From contig JAHELS010000010.1 in assembly GCA_024644085.1 (NCBI GenBank), positions 1 to 59,667 of the forward strand: a DNA stretch of 59,667 bases, in the 5' to 3' direction. Origin of the DNA: Rhodopirellula sp. (GTDB lineage: Bacteria; Planctomycetota; Planctomycetia; Pirellulales; Pirellulaceae). Positions 1 to 11,600 of this stretch are shown here, piece by piece. The stretch's first letter is position 1, and each line of letters starts with the position of its first letter. The notes beneath the pieces were generated by a model. It was not told the origin of the DNA and searched no databases. It saw nothing but the letters and a program-made list of their open reading frames with translations. Position numbers and translations under genes: made by a program.

Positions 1-491
1 TCGAATTTGACGCTGTGATTCTGCCCGAACTCGACAGCCTTCTGACGCGTCAATCAGGTCATTGTGTCGCGGACGTGAAGGAGATCGGCGAACCTCCCGA
101 GGCATTAACCCGCTACCTGAACCACAGGTCCTGGCATTTTCTCACCAAGGACTGGCAGCGGGCTTTCGGCGAACAAGCCGCCGGCAACATGACCGAATCA
201 CTTTGCCTGATGTACGTTGCAATGACGCGGGCGCGACAAGCTCTGCACGTCGTCATTCAGCCACCAAAGAAAAATGACTTTGAATTACGAACTCCTTCTG
301 CGCTGCTCTATCACGCACTTCGATGCACGGCAGACCCAACCGACGGTGGAGTGACGCTGCATGAACATGGTGATCCGAGCTGGCACGCCGGCACGCGCAA
401 GGAAACGCCAACGACGGCGAAGGAGCCTCCGCCGCAAATCGCAATCCAGTTTCGACCGGTCCCGACCGTTCCCCATCGCAATCAATCGTAA
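1..491 (+). CDS. UvrD/AddA-type ATP-dependent helicase, C-terminal fragment
   Basis: This is the 3' end of a gene that begins before the window; the reading frame is open to the left edge. The first visible residues, EFDAVILPELDSLL, match the superfamily 1 helicase segment 'GLEFD.V..P', and MYVAMTRARQALHVVI around residues 66-81 is helicase motif VI (the V-A-x-T-R-A arginine-finger motif). These are established signatures of the UvrD/Rep/AddA group, which unwinds DNA using ATP in repair and recombination. The last 60 residues or so are proline-rich and look disordered, with no nuclease motif in view. It lies 30 bp upstream of a YhaO-like nuclease gene on the same strand, so a joint role in DNA-end processing is likely. 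Whether it is AddA, PcrA or another member cannot be told from the fragment. Confidence 0.85.
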   Translation, partial: EFDAVILPELDSLLTRQSGHCVADVKEIGEPPEALTRYLNHRSWHFLTKDWQRAFGEQAAGNMTESLCLMYVAMTRARQALHVVIQPPKKNDFELRTPSALLYHALRCTADPTDGGVTLHEHGDPSWHAGTRKETPTTAKEPPPQIAIQFRPVPTVPHRNQS

Positions 492-521
492 TCGTTTTTT
501 TCCGAGATCCGGAATCCAACC

Positions 522-1805
522 TTGACGCTTCGAAGAATTCTCCACGCCGCCGACATTCATCTCGACAGCCCGCTGCAGAAGCTGGGCACTTACGAGCATG
601 CGCCGGTGCAGCGGATTCGCAACGCGTCGCGGCGTGCCCTCGAGAACATGGTCCGCCTGGCGATTGACCAGTCGGTCGACCTCGTGGTGATCGCAGGAGA
701 TCTCTACGACGGCGATTGGCCCGACCAGAACACGGGGTTATTCTTCGTTGCCCAGGCGGGCAAGCTGGTCAAGGCGGGCATTCCGATTGTCGTGATCCGC
801 GGAAATCACGACGCGGCCAACGTCATGACGTCATCGTTGCCGCTACCGAAAAACCCGGACGGAAGCGACATCATGATGCGATCCGATGCCGTCGACTTGC
901 GGCGTTTCGAATCGATCGGGATTGCAGTCCACGGGCGATCATTCCGAACTCGGGCCGAATCCGAGAATCTCGCAGCCGATTATCCAACGCCTCTCAATGG
1001 GATGTTCAACCTCGGATTGCTTCACACCAGCTTGACTGGCGCCGAAGGGCATGCCCCCTACGCACCTTGCACTCCGGCGCAACTTGCGGACAAACGGTAT
1101 GACTATTGGGCACTGGGACATGTTCATGCCCGCGGCCATCACGGTTTCGAGGGTGCCGCGCCGGTTGTTTTCAGCGGCAATATTCAAGGGCGGCACGTGC
1201 GGGAAACGGGCCCGAAAGGTTGCGTGATTGTCGAAGTCGATGGCCGAAACCAATGCACGCACTCATTTCATGAACTCGACGTCGTCCGGTGGCAGAATTG
1301 CGAGATCGATGTTTCGGCGATGCATCACCTCGACGAAGTGGTCGATGCCTATCAAGCATCACTTGCCCATTCGCTCGATCAGGTCGGCGATAGGTTGCTC
1401 GTCATGCGTGTGGGATTAACAGGGATCGCGTCGCTGCACGATCAACTGCACCAGCACTCAAACCAGTTGGCTGCATCGCTTCGGGCAATCGCACTCAGCC
1501 ATGGTGGCGACCGAACCTGGCTCGAAGGCTTGAAGATTCATACGGCGCCCCCATCGGGCAAACCAACGATTGGTCTCGACGGGCCGATGGCGAGTCTCGC
1601 GGCTGTGGTGGCGCAATTGCGTGGTGATGACGCCGCAAACGAGTTGGTCGGACAGGAGCTGCGCAGCCTGGTTAAGAAGCTTCCGCCGGAAGTGACTGCC
1701 GGATCGACGCCTCTTCCTTTGGACGACCCGCAATGGATTGGCGAATTGATTGAGTCATCGGCAGCGGATGTGATCGGTCGACTTCAAACGGAAGGAACCG
1801 ACTGA
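522..1805 (+). CDS. YhaO/SbcD-like metallophosphoesterase (DNA repair exonuclease)
   Basis: A 427-residue calcineurin-like phosphoesterase of the SbcD/Mre11/YhaO group. Metal-binding motifs are visible in order: D11-x-H13 (ADIHLDSP), G59-D60 (AGDLYDG), G94-N95-H96-D97 (RGNHD), H168 (LLHTS) and G199-H-V-H202 (GHVHARGHH). The family uses two Mn ions to cut DNA ends and works with an SMC-like ATPase. The only sensible start is a TTG that places the first metal motif at residue 11; the next in-frame ATGs would remove catalytic residues. Its TGA stop overlaps the ATG of the next gene (ATGA), a sign of translational coupling with the YhaN-like ATPase. The C-terminal 200 residues have no motif I can name and probably form the capping and partner-binding part. 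Confidence 0.9.
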   Translation: MTLRRILHAADIHLDSPLQKLGTYEHAPVQRIRNASRRALENMVRLAIDQSVDLVVIAGDLYDGDWPDQNTGLFFVAQAGKLVKAGIPIVVIRGNHDAANVMTSSLPLPKNPDGSDIMMRSDAVDLRRFESIGIAVHGRSFRTRAESENLAADYPTPLNGMFNLGLLHTSLTGAEGHAPYAPCTPAQLADKRYDYWALGHVHARGHHGFEGAAPVVFSGNIQGRHVRETGPKGCVIVEVDGRNQCTHSFHELDVVRWQNCEIDVSAMHHLDEVVDAYQASLAHSLDQVGDRLLVMRVGLTGIASLHDQLHQHSNQLAASLRAIALSHGGDRTWLEGLKIHTAPPSGKPTIGLDGPMASLAAVVAQLRGDDAANELVGQELRSLVKKLPPEVTAGSTPLPLDDPQWIGELIESSAADVIGRLQTEGTD

Positions 1806-4800
1806 TGATCATCGAGCGACTGGACTTACGAGCGTTCGGCAAGTTCACTGATTTTTCAATCGACCTTTCGGCCGCTCCGCAACGGTTTCACCTGGTCTAT
1901 GGTGCTAACGAATCTGGCAAGTCGACGTCGCTTCGCGCGATCACATCGCTGTTATTCGGGATGCCGCACGCGGCAGAAGACAACTACCGTCATACCAATG
2001 CTCAACTACGTGTGGGCGGATTGCTGACCGATGAATCGGGGAATCGCCTGGAATGTGTTCGGCGGCGTGGCCGCAAGGCAACCCTTCGTGACGGCAATGA
2101 CGACGAAGTCGTTGACGAAACCATCATCGAAGAAATGCTTGGCGGCATCAATCGCGAGACGTTTCTGACTCGATTTGGACTTTCACATGCCGAGCTCAAA
2201 GCGGGAGGCGCCGCCGTCCTTGAGGGCCAGGGTGACCTTGGCCAGATCCTCTTCGCCGCTGGTGCCGGGATCGGCAAGCTGCGCGAGATCGAGGCTGAAC
2301 TCGATCAATCAAGCAACAGTCTGTTCAACCCGCGCGGTACAAAAGCGGCGATCAACGTCGCAATCCGTGAATTGGATGAGAAGCGGAGTCAGCTGCGGCA
2401 AGCCCAGATTCCCCCCGCTGAATACTCGCAGCTGGGCGAGAAGATCCAAACCAAGCGTGCCGAATCGGAAAGCATCAACGAGGCGATTCAGTCCTGTGCG
2501 ATTGAACTCGATCGGCTTCGCAACTACCAACATGCCGCGCCCAAGTTGCCGCAATGGCGAAAGACCATTGAATCACTCGCGGAAGTTGCCACCGCACCCG
2601 TCCTTGATGACGCCTTTTCCGAACGACGACGCCAAGCCCTTTCCGACCGCGACGTCGCGGCCAGCCGTCAAAAGGAAATCGAAACGAGAATCGCTGAGTT
2701 AAAGGCGAAACTCGAATCGACGCCCGCCGATGACGTGGTGATTACCCACGAGTCCGAGATTCAATCCGTATTCCAGCAGGTCGCGGCACGCGACAAGGCC
2801 GATCGAGATCGTATTGGTCTGATAAGGACCCAAAAAAATCTCGACCGCAAAATGACCGATTTGTTACGTCAACTTTCGATCGAAATCACAGGTAACGACG
2901 ACGACGAACGGTTTGCCCAAATCGAGGAAGCAGTCGAACGATTGCAAGTCAGCGAATCACGTCGCGCGAGGATCCGCCAACTTGTCGCGTCACGTGATCG
3001 GTTGGTGGGAAACCGGAATGATGCGAGTGATGCCATCGTGACGACGAAACGGCGTCTGGCGGAAATCAGTGCGGAATTGGAATCGATGGGGACCTCTGCC
3101 GATACCGCTACGCTCGCCGCCGCAATCGATGCGGTCGGAAACCCGCAAGCGATTCTGGAAACGTTCGCACAACAACAGGAGAACTGTGCTCAACTGCGCC
3201 AACGGTGCAGCGACTTTCTCGAGCGACTTGCCGGATTCAACGGCACGATCGAACAAGCGGCCAAACTTCAAACGCCCACAACGTCGATCATCGAACGACT
3301 CACCCGTGCTCTCCGGCAAACCAGTGCAGAGGTCTCCCGCTGTGAAGAGCGTGTGCAGACTTTGCAGGTACAGCGTGGGGAGATCGACCGGCAGATTCGC
3401 GACGAGGAAGCGCAGCGGACGCTGCCAACACTCACGGAGCTTCAAAACGCTCGCGAGCTTCGTGATCAATCCATCAACCGCATCGAAGAGTTAGCACGCC
3501 GCGGCGGTGATGTGTCAGCTACGATCGAAGAATTGCGCGAAATCGTCCGCACAACCGATGGATTGGCTGATACGATTCGCGCTCACCATGAAAAAGTTCA
3601 CCTGCGACAAACCCTTGCCGCTCGTCTCGCGAGAATAGATGTCGAAATCGCGGAGGCCGAAACGTCCCACTCCACGGCGAAGGACGACGCGGACAAAGCA
3701 TGGGATCAGTGGGTTTCCGCCTGGGAGGCATGCGATGTGGTGGCGGACCAACCAGAGCGGATGCAGCGATGGATTGCCGACCACGAGCAATTGTGCGAAG
3801 CGCACGCGCGTTTTCGCGAAGAAGAACTACGGCTCGAGCAGGCTCGGTCGCGCGTCGAGCGTGCTTCGACTCGACTGCGCGGCGTTCTCGCACCGACCCG
3901 CTCCAAACAACCGGTCGCCACAGCGGAATCGTATCAGGCCGGACTTTTCGACGATCCACCTGAAATGGATCTGATCGCCGCGTACCAATCCGCTGTCGAA
4001 ATGCGCAGCGATCGGGAGCGAAGCCGTCGCGAGTACGAGACGCTGTGTCGAAAGCGTGACGAACTTTCCGCTGACCTGCCCGAAGCCGAGACCCGCCTCG
4101 AGGCAGCGCAGACGGCCGTGGAAGAATGGCGCGAGGAATGGCAACGTATCACAGAGTCGTTTGCCGCCGGCGATCGAGTCAGCGGCGGCGAAGTGTTGTT
4201 GATGCTCGATCAAATTTCTGAACTCTGCAGCAAAAAACGTGAACGAGATATTCTCACCACGCGAATCAGTTCGATCGGCGAAGACGAAGCATCCTTCGCC
4301 GATCGAGTCAACCGGTTGGTCGCCGCGACGAACCAGGACATCAAAGACGACTTGCCGGCAACCGCTATCGCGCAGACGCTCTATCAACGCCTGCAGGCAG
4401 AGCGTGCAGGACTTAAATCGCGCGAATCGATTGCTGAACAGATCGAAGCAAACAAACAGCGGCTACTCGAAATCGGGGCGCAACGAACCGCAAGTGAGGT
4501 AACACTCGAGCAATTGTGCCTCGAAGCGGGCTGCGATGGTACCGATGCCTTACCCGTGATTGAGCAGGCATCCCGTCGACGACTGGAACTGCAAACAGCA
4601 TTACAGAATCTCGAAAACCAACTTTCGATTCTGGCCGGCGACCAACGGCTCGAAGAGTTCATCCAGTCAGCCGGTGAACAGAAAGCGGCGATCCTGGACG
4701 TCGAAACCGGGCAAAAGGAAGCCGAGTTGCAGCAGTTGCGTGATCGAAAGTCCGTCGCGGACCAGGAACTCGGCGCGTTGCAGCATGAATTGGCCCGGAT

Positions 4801-5365
4801 CGACGGCGGCGGACGGGCGTCGGATTTGATTCAATCGATTCAGTTCACAGTCGGAAAGATCAGCCAGGACGTGGAAACGTATGCGCGGACAAGAATCGCC
4901 GCGCTGTTGTTAAGACGCGCTGTTGATCATTACCGCAAGGAGAATCAAAGCCCGGTGCTGGCGCACGCCAATCGATATTTCTCATTGTTGACGTGTGGTG
5001 AGTACCGGGAACTCAAGACTGACTACGATGCCAAGGGAAAAACGGCGCTGTACGGCGTCCACTGTGACGGATCGTCAGTGCCCGGCCCTTCCATGAGCGA
5101 CGGAACGGCTGACGCACTCTATCTCGCGCTTCGGTTGGCAAGCCTCGAACACCAAATGAGTCACGGAAAATCGATTCCGATGATCATTGATGATTGCCTC
5201 GTTCAACTCGATGATCGCAGGTGCTCCGCTGCACTGAAAGCCCTCAGTGAGTTGTCACGAAAAACTCAAGTGATCCTGTTCACCCACCACAGGCACCTGA
5301 TCGACCTCGCCGCACAGAGCCTCGCCGACGGCGAAGTTCATGTTCACGAGCTGGAAAGCCGCTGA
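1805..5365 (+). CDS. YhaN/SbcC-like AAA ATPase with long coiled coils
   Basis: An 1186-residue SMC/Rad50-like ATPase. The N-terminus has the YhaN-type start (IIERLDLRAFGKF) and a Walker A motif at residues 33-41 (GANESGKST). The middle is rich in E, R, Q and A and looks like long coiled coils. The C-terminal part has the ABC signature region (MSDGTADALYLALR), Walker B (MIIDDCLVQLDD) and the H-loop (ILFTHHRHL). A zinc-hook CxxC is not obvious in the middle, which fits YhaN better than SbcC. In this family the ATPase opens and closes around DNA and controls the partner nuclease, here the overlapping upstream YhaO-like gene. The pair with the helicase fragment forms a probable DNA-end-processing operon. 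Confidence 0.9.
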   Translation: MIIERLDLRAFGKFTDFSIDLSAAPQRFHLVYGANESGKSTSLRAITSLLFGMPHAAEDNYRHTNAQLRVGGLLTDESGNRLECVRRRGRKATLRDGNDDEVVDETIIEEMLGGINRETFLTRFGLSHAELKAGGAAVLEGQGDLGQILFAAGAGIGKLREIEAELDQSSNSLFNPRGTKAAINVAIRELDEKRSQLRQAQIPPAEYSQLGEKIQTKRAESESINEAIQSCAIELDRLRNYQHAAPKLPQWRKTIESLAEVATAPVLDDAFSERRRQALSDRDVAASRQKEIETRIAELKAKLESTPADDVVITHESEIQSVFQQVAARDKADRDRIGLIRTQKNLDRKMTDLLRQLSIEITGNDDDERFAQIEEAVERLQVSESRRARIRQLVASRDRLVGNRNDASDAIVTTKRRLAEISAELESMGTSADTATLAAAIDAVGNPQAILETFAQQQENCAQLRQRCSDFLERLAGFNGTIEQAAKLQTPTTSIIERLTRALRQTSAEVSRCEERVQTLQVQRGEIDRQIRDEEAQRTLPTLTELQNARELRDQSINRIEELARRGGDVSATIEELREIVRTTDGLADTIRAHHEKVHLRQTLAARLARIDVEIAEAETSHSTAKDDADKAWDQWVSAWEACDVVADQPERMQRWIADHEQLCEAHARFREEELRLEQARSRVERASTRLRGVLAPTRSKQPVATAESYQAGLFDDPPEMDLIAAYQSAVEMRSDRERSRREYETLCRKRDELSADLPEAETRLEAAQTAVEEWREEWQRITESFAAGDRVSGGEVLLMLDQISELCSKKRERDILTTRISSIGEDEASFADRVNRLVAATNQDIKDDLPATAIAQTLYQRLQAERAGLKSRESIAEQIEANKQRLLEIGAQRTASEVTLEQLCLEAGCDGTDALPVIEQASRRRLELQTALQNLENQLSILAGDQRLEEFIQSAGEQKAAILDVETGQKEAELQQLRDRKSVADQELGALQHELARIDGGGRASDLIQSIQFTVGKISQDVETYARTRIAALLLRRAVDHYRKENQSPVLAHANRYFSLLTCGEYRELKTDYDAKGKTALYGVHCDGSSVPGPSMSDGTADALYLALRLASLEHQMSHGKSIPMIIDDCLVQLDDRRCSAALKALSELSRKTQVILFTHHRHLIDLAAQSLADGEVHVHELESR

Positions 5366-5467
5366 GCGCAACGTAGGATGGCTTTACGCTTCGACTCGAA
5401 ACACCGATGATTGTTTCCACGAGGCGCTAGTTTGGTGTTGCGCCAAGAGACGCACGATGGGCGAGTC

Positions 5468-5545
5468 GTAGGCCGGACCGAGCTTGGCGAGTTCCGGCGA
5501 TCACCCAAATCAACGCCGGAACTCGCCAAGCTCGTTCCGGCCTAC
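5468..5545. repeat. Large intergenic inverted repeat (32-bp arms)
   Basis: Left arm 5468-5499 and right arm 5514-5545 are inverse complements over 32 positions with one mismatch (A/C at arm position 11), separated by a 14-bp loop. The arms start GTAGGCCGGA and contain GAGCTTGGCGAGTTCC. It sits in the 243-bp gap between the convergent ATPase and A2M genes. There is no T-run on either side, so a simple intrinsic terminator is unlikely. The size, near-perfect symmetry and intergenic position fit a REP-like or MITE-like dispersed repeat, or a bidirectional transcription block. An open frame of 71 codons runs through it only because of the symmetry. Confidence 0.85.
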
Positions 5546-5608
5546 GCAGCTGAGCTCTGTCTCGCATTTGCAGCCCTGCGCGTTTGGGCGGACACGGGTG
5601 AATCCCTG

Positions 5609-8600
5609 TCAATAGGCTTCTTTTGACTTGATGCCGCTGCGGTCATTATTGAACAGGCCTTCAAGATTGTCTTGTTGTTCTCTCTGGAACAGACCGTTCT
5701 GATTGAACAGATTGTCTCTCAGGATGCTCTTGCCCATCGCCTTGCTTGGCTTCGGCGCGGGTTGCGCTTCGGCCGCATTCTGCTCATCAAAGGATTCCTC
5801 AACGTCGGTTGGTTCCGGAAGAATTCCTTGCAGCGGAACATCGCCTCGGTAAAACGCGTATCGGTCGGAATCGCTGACGGCGATCACCGTGCTGGTTCCC
5901 TGAATGTCATCGGCAATGAACAAACCCCGCAAATCGGTATCACCGGAAACAAAATCTTCATTCGCAGCACCGATCACCTTCACATGCACGTCGTTGACGA
6001 ATTGGTCGTCGGATGAATTCTTCACGCTCACGCGAACGCGGCCGGAGGTGGCGTCCTCCTGGACCGACAACTCCAACGGGCTGATTAGCGCCAGACCTGA
6101 GGTGTAAAGGTTTTCGCCACGACAGACGATCAAGTAAGCACCCTCTTCCTTGAGCGGCAAATCGAGTTCGCGGGTCCGATCGCGAAAATCCTTGCCGTCG
6201 CCGAGCTTCACTGTTTCCTCGTGGTAGGGCTTGATTCCCGCCAGGTTGATGGCGGTGATTTGATCGAGATTCCGTTGCATCAATCCGAATTTCATCAGAT
6301 CGATTCGGTAGACCTTGATCGCAGCCTCGGCGATGTTACGGAATTTCAACTCGACTTTCTTCGCCTCGTCGGGCTTGATTGCTGTCACTTCGTCGAGCGA
6401 AATCTCCTGGCGACTGAAAAATCGAATCGCTTCGGCCGCATCGACAAATCTTTCTCGCACCTTTGTGTACTCGGCGATCGCGTTGGCGGCATTCCCGAGA
6501 CTGTGATAGATCTGGCCCATGATATAGATCGCCTCCCATCGGTTGTCGGCGGTGCGGACACCGCCCGTCTCCGGGACGGGGAACGTCGCTTCGGCAACTT
6601 TACGGCACATCTCCAGGGCCTGTTCAGGCCGTTGCAATTCAAAGTGACTGTAGCCGATCATGTACCAAAACGAATCAAGCAGCCGGCTATTTGGGTACCG
6701 CTGGGCGTACTTCTCGCTTCGCGTGATCGCGGCATCGTATTTCTCGAGATCGATCAGTGCGGTTGCCAGAGCAAAGCTTGCCTGGTCATCAGCGGGGTCT
6801 TCCGGCCAGGTCGTGATGAAATGATCCAACATTTCGATCGCGCCACGAATGAGGTGAACTCGCGTCAGCCCGGTGGCTTTTAGCTTCTCGTCATCATTGG
6901 ACGTCGGAGCGCGCCGGTAGGTCTCCTGGGCCAACGCGTACGTGGCTGTCGCGACGTACGATTCCGCCGGGTAATCTCGCAACAATCGCTCCATCGCCTG
7001 CACGCCGCGGATGAATTCACCGCGTGCATTCAAGAACCCGGCAACTTGACTCTCACGCTCGAAACTTCCCTCGACGGTCGCCCGATAGACAAGGTAGCCC
7101 CGCTCGTATTCGCCGATTTCACGATATGACTTGGCAACACTCAGAATGTTTTCGAAGCTTAACTCGACATCGGGAAGTTTTTCCTTCAACACCTCGAAAT
7201 AGTTCACGGTGTCACCGTGATCATTTTTCGTCAGCGACGAAAGGAACAACCACCGCACGGTGTTTTTGAACTTATCGGCATCGAGTCGCCAATTCTCGTA
7301 GAGTTCAGTCAGGTGCGAGTGGGCCGCCGAGTGGTCTCCTTTCGCGAATTGTTTTTCTCCGAGGTAATACAACTCATCCGGAGTTAACTTGTATTCATCG
7401 GCCGTCTTCGATCCCGATGGCAATACGTCGATCTGCTTGACCTTCGAGACGGCGAACTTTGACGGCTCATAGAAACTCCGCAGAATCGATTGCGCAGCGC
7501 GATAAGTTCCTGGGACGTAGCCGAGTAACGTGTATCGAATGTCACTGGGGTATCGCTGGGCACCGATGTAAAACGTGATTTGCCCCGGTTGAATCTCAAA
7601 ACGCTCGAAACCTCCAGTGACCGAACCGTCGAGCACCGAGCACCCGGCGGGGATTGGCTCGGTCAGAACCAGATAATCGTATTGCTCGCCTGCCCGCGAG
7701 GTGACCTCGTGCCGGCGGGGAAAGAGCGTCACCTCGCCCCTTTCGCCCACGGGGATCTGGGTCAACGGATTGGCGAACGATCGGTAGCTGCCGTTGACAA
7801 CATTGAAGCCTCTCGGCACGGTTCTACCGTCGAAAATCTGCTGCGCGGGCTCGTATCGCCGGGAAACTGTCCAGGTTTTGGTCGTGCTGGTGATCTTGTC
7901 AGCGGCGACAAAGCCGGTCAACACGGCCGAGTAGCTGAACGTCGCCCGGCCGTCCAATTGGAATTCGATACGTTGAGGCTCCTCGCTGCGGAGTACTTCA
8001 GCAGGGATCTCAATCCGCCGGCTTCCATCCTTTGCCGGATCAATCGTCAACGTTTCAATCTCTTGATCATTCACGGCAACGGTCAGCGTGTACTTTTCTG
8101 ACTCGTGCTGCGCTCGCGAGTGCCAACTCGCCAGCGCGGCGATCGCCGGACCATTGGACTTTTCAACGGGCCACCGCGATCCGACACGCGCCGACATCAA
8201 CGACTTGGCCAACTTGGAAACGTCAGGGTGATTCGGACGAACTTCCTGCAGTGCAAGCAGGTACATCGCTTGCAACTCGGCGGGGTTACGCATCCAGGGA
8301 ACGACGGGCAAGCCTCCGGAGACGGACGGCTTCGCGTCGTCGACCGGAATCTTGATCAGATCGATCAAGTCGTTTGCCATCTCGGCATGATTCATTGCTG
8401 CGAGTGTCAACGCCAGGTACGTCAACCCTGAGGGACTCAATCGGTTACGCTCACGATACAATCGGTTGGCGAACGCAAAGTCCCCGCATCGAGACAGCGC
8501 CATTGCGTGCAGCAGAATTGTTTGTCGTTCCAGATCACTTTGCGTTGCAGATGCAAATGACGATTGCAAGAATGCCTTGCCCTTGTCGTAGGGTTCCGAG

Positions 8601-11600
8601 GCCACAGCGAAACCGGCGTTTCGTGCCGCACTGAGTGCCCACATCACCCTCGACGTCAGGTACGCGTCGGCATCGCCACCCTGGGACGTTCCAGTCCAGG
8701 CCCAACCTCCGTCCTCGCGCTGGGCGGAAATCAATTGTGTGACCGACGACGAAATTCGTCCCGTCAACGCCTGGGCCTCAGGCGTGTCGGCGTTTCGCCC
8801 CTGGCCGATCATCTTTAGCAGGCTGACGCCACCGATCACGTCCGACACGCTCCGCTCGATCGGGCTGGCGGTGGGGAGGCCGCACCGAAAGATCGGAAAA
8901 TAGCCGCCCGTGACACTCTCCAGGAGCGAACGATTGATACTTGCTCCGATCAAGATTTCAAGGGATTCACCTTCGGCCTGTAACTCCTGGTCAAGCTGTA
9001 GCATCGCAAGCGTACTTTGCGACGACGCCCCACTGGCGGTCGCGTAGACGGGGAACCCATAGGGTCGCACATCGACGCTGCGCGTTGTTTTGTCGGTCAC
9101 GTCATCGCCACCGGACACGTTCAATTCAAACACGGCCTGGTCGGCCTCGTCGATCTCGGTTTCAAAAACCAGATTGCTGATGCCCGGCCCCTCAACCTCA
9201 ATCTTTTTGGATTGCTCAATCGTTTTTTCGCCGAGAGTTATTTTCAACTTCACATCGAGGGTCCTCGCACCGTCGAGCGAGTTGTGGATTTCAACCGGCA
9301 CTTTGGCCCGATCGCCCACTGTGAAAGCAAGCGGAAGTTTCATTTGTCCAAACAGGTCTTTTTTGGTGATCAGATCGGCGACGGTTTGTCCCGCGAGCGT
9401 TTCGCCGTTGATCCCTTTGGATCGCAAACGCCACGCAGTCGAGCGAGCCGGCATCGTGATCGTGACGGTCGCTTTGCCAGAGTCATCGGTTACGATCGTG
9501 GGGTCCCAGAACGCGGTTTCGGCATGGGCCATTTCCGGCAGGATCAACAGGCCCTCCTCGCGGGCGAGCCGTTCCAGCTCCTTGCCGCCGCTCGCCTTGA
9601 CCGCAAGCAGCCGGCCGCTTCCGGTAAGGGCATTGATCGTGACATCTTCGCCCAGGCGATGGTCCGCAATCGCGGACGAATCCCAGAGCTGCGTGGGCGT
9701 TGAAATCGAGTCGAGCCATTGGCGATTGACTTTCGTCGCCCACGATCCGCTCGTCGCGCCTCCCCATGGACCCATCGCCCCGGGGCCAGGTCCGGATACG
9801 GACGGATTCGGAACGCCGAGTTGCGCAGAATACCCGATCGTGACGGACTGACCTGATTGTGCCGCGCTCGGTTGCGGCACAAGCACCGAATACATCTGCG
9901 TAACGTTTTCTGTGTAAGGCACCTGGACCTCACGACCGTCGCGAATCTCGGTTCGATATCGCACGATGGGAACCGTGCGGGTCCGCTGCTCGACCCGCAC
10001 GCCCGCGGTCGACTGTCGCCCCAACTGGAGCGACTGTTGCTGCTGCATCTCCTGCTGCATTCTGAACGCCATGTCGAACCCGGTTTGCGCCCCGTTGACC
10101 GCGTAGGAATCGAACTGCATATCATTCGATGGCGTAAGCCGCTCCAACGTCCGTTCGGCCAATCCGTCACCGTTGCTATCGAACAGGAATTCATCCGAGA
10201 CAACCACGCCTCCGGCGACGATGCCACTGGCAACGTCGGGTTCCATTTCAGCTAGTGCCCGAACCTCGCGTTCCAGCGTCGCGCGACGATCCGCCTCGGC
10301 GAGCAAGAATTGACTCACGCCACGTGTCGACGGCTGATACCGGAACGTACAACTGGTTGATTGACGCACAGCGGTGGTTCGATGCCCGGCGCCGAAATAC
10401 GTTTCAATTGCCCCTTGCACGTCGCTGAATGCACTCAGCAAGTTCGCTTGCACAAGTGCCAGCGAAAGTTCGGCCTGGACCGGTTCCCCTTGCGAGTCGG
10501 TCACCTCGATTTCGACGACGAGGTCTTCGCCCGGAGCGATTTCATTCTGGTTGGGTTTCAGCGTCACGCGCAGTTTCTGCGAAACCCGAAACTCGCTTTG
10601 AGCGGTATGAAATTCGTTTCGCTGCATCACTGCGACGGACAGATAAAAATTGGGCGCGAAGGCAGATTCCATGGGAATCCCCAGTGAATTGTCTCCCGTC
10701 TTCAAATTGACAATTCGGTGTCCGAGTACCGACGCGCCCTCGAAGGTCACCAATGCCAACGCAGGCTGTTCGCGCCAATGAAGATTGATCGTCGCTTCCT
10801 CGCCCACCTTGTAAGTCAGCCGATCGGCGAGGATTCGCAATCGTGTTGAATCCTTATCACCCGATATGTGAATCTGTTTTTCACCGCTGACATCATTACC
10901 AAACCGATCGACGCCCGTAGCGCGGATAGTGAAGAACCCTCCTTCATCCAGTTTCAACGTTACGCGAGCCTGGCCGCTATCTGCGTCGGTCTTTTCTTCG
11001 CGAGTTTCAACCAGCTTTTCACCCTGACGACCTGCGGCCAAGGTTTGTTTGAACACTTCAATTTTCAAATCCGTTTCGACGGGATTTCCGGCCGGATCGG
11101 CAACGCTGAACAGCGTCTCAAACGATTCGCCGTTGATAAAAACATCGCGTAGCGATGACGCGGTAACCGCAAACCCACGCGTCGCAAGGAAGACCGTATT
11201 CGACGCGTTTAACCCGCGTTCCGGGTACTGGACGTTCAATTGCAACGTTTGGGACTCACTGAATCGCTGCGTGTCAATCTCAACGGAAATCTTCCCTTCG
11301 TCGTCTGTCTTCGCAGTCACCAATTCGCTGTCGGGACCAAATCTGTACTGGATGGTCTCGCCGACCAGCGGAGTCCCGTAGTAGTACTTCAGCTCAATTT
11401 TCCCCTTCACTTTCTCGCCCCGATAATAGACCTCCTTTTCCAAGTCGATCCCGATTTGCACCGGTTCGAGCTTGTACTCGGTGACTTGAAAACGGGTCTC
11501 AAAAGACAACGCACCGACTTTGTCCGACTGGCCGGCCGACGGCCGGTGTAGATGCACGCGGTAGTCCCCCTGCACCGCAGACTTGGGCAATTGGAGATTG

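Noticed and set aside
5411-5626. 71-codon open frame on the plus strand after the ATPase gene
   Set aside because: It runs through both arms of the inverted repeat and has no ribosome site or family resemblance.
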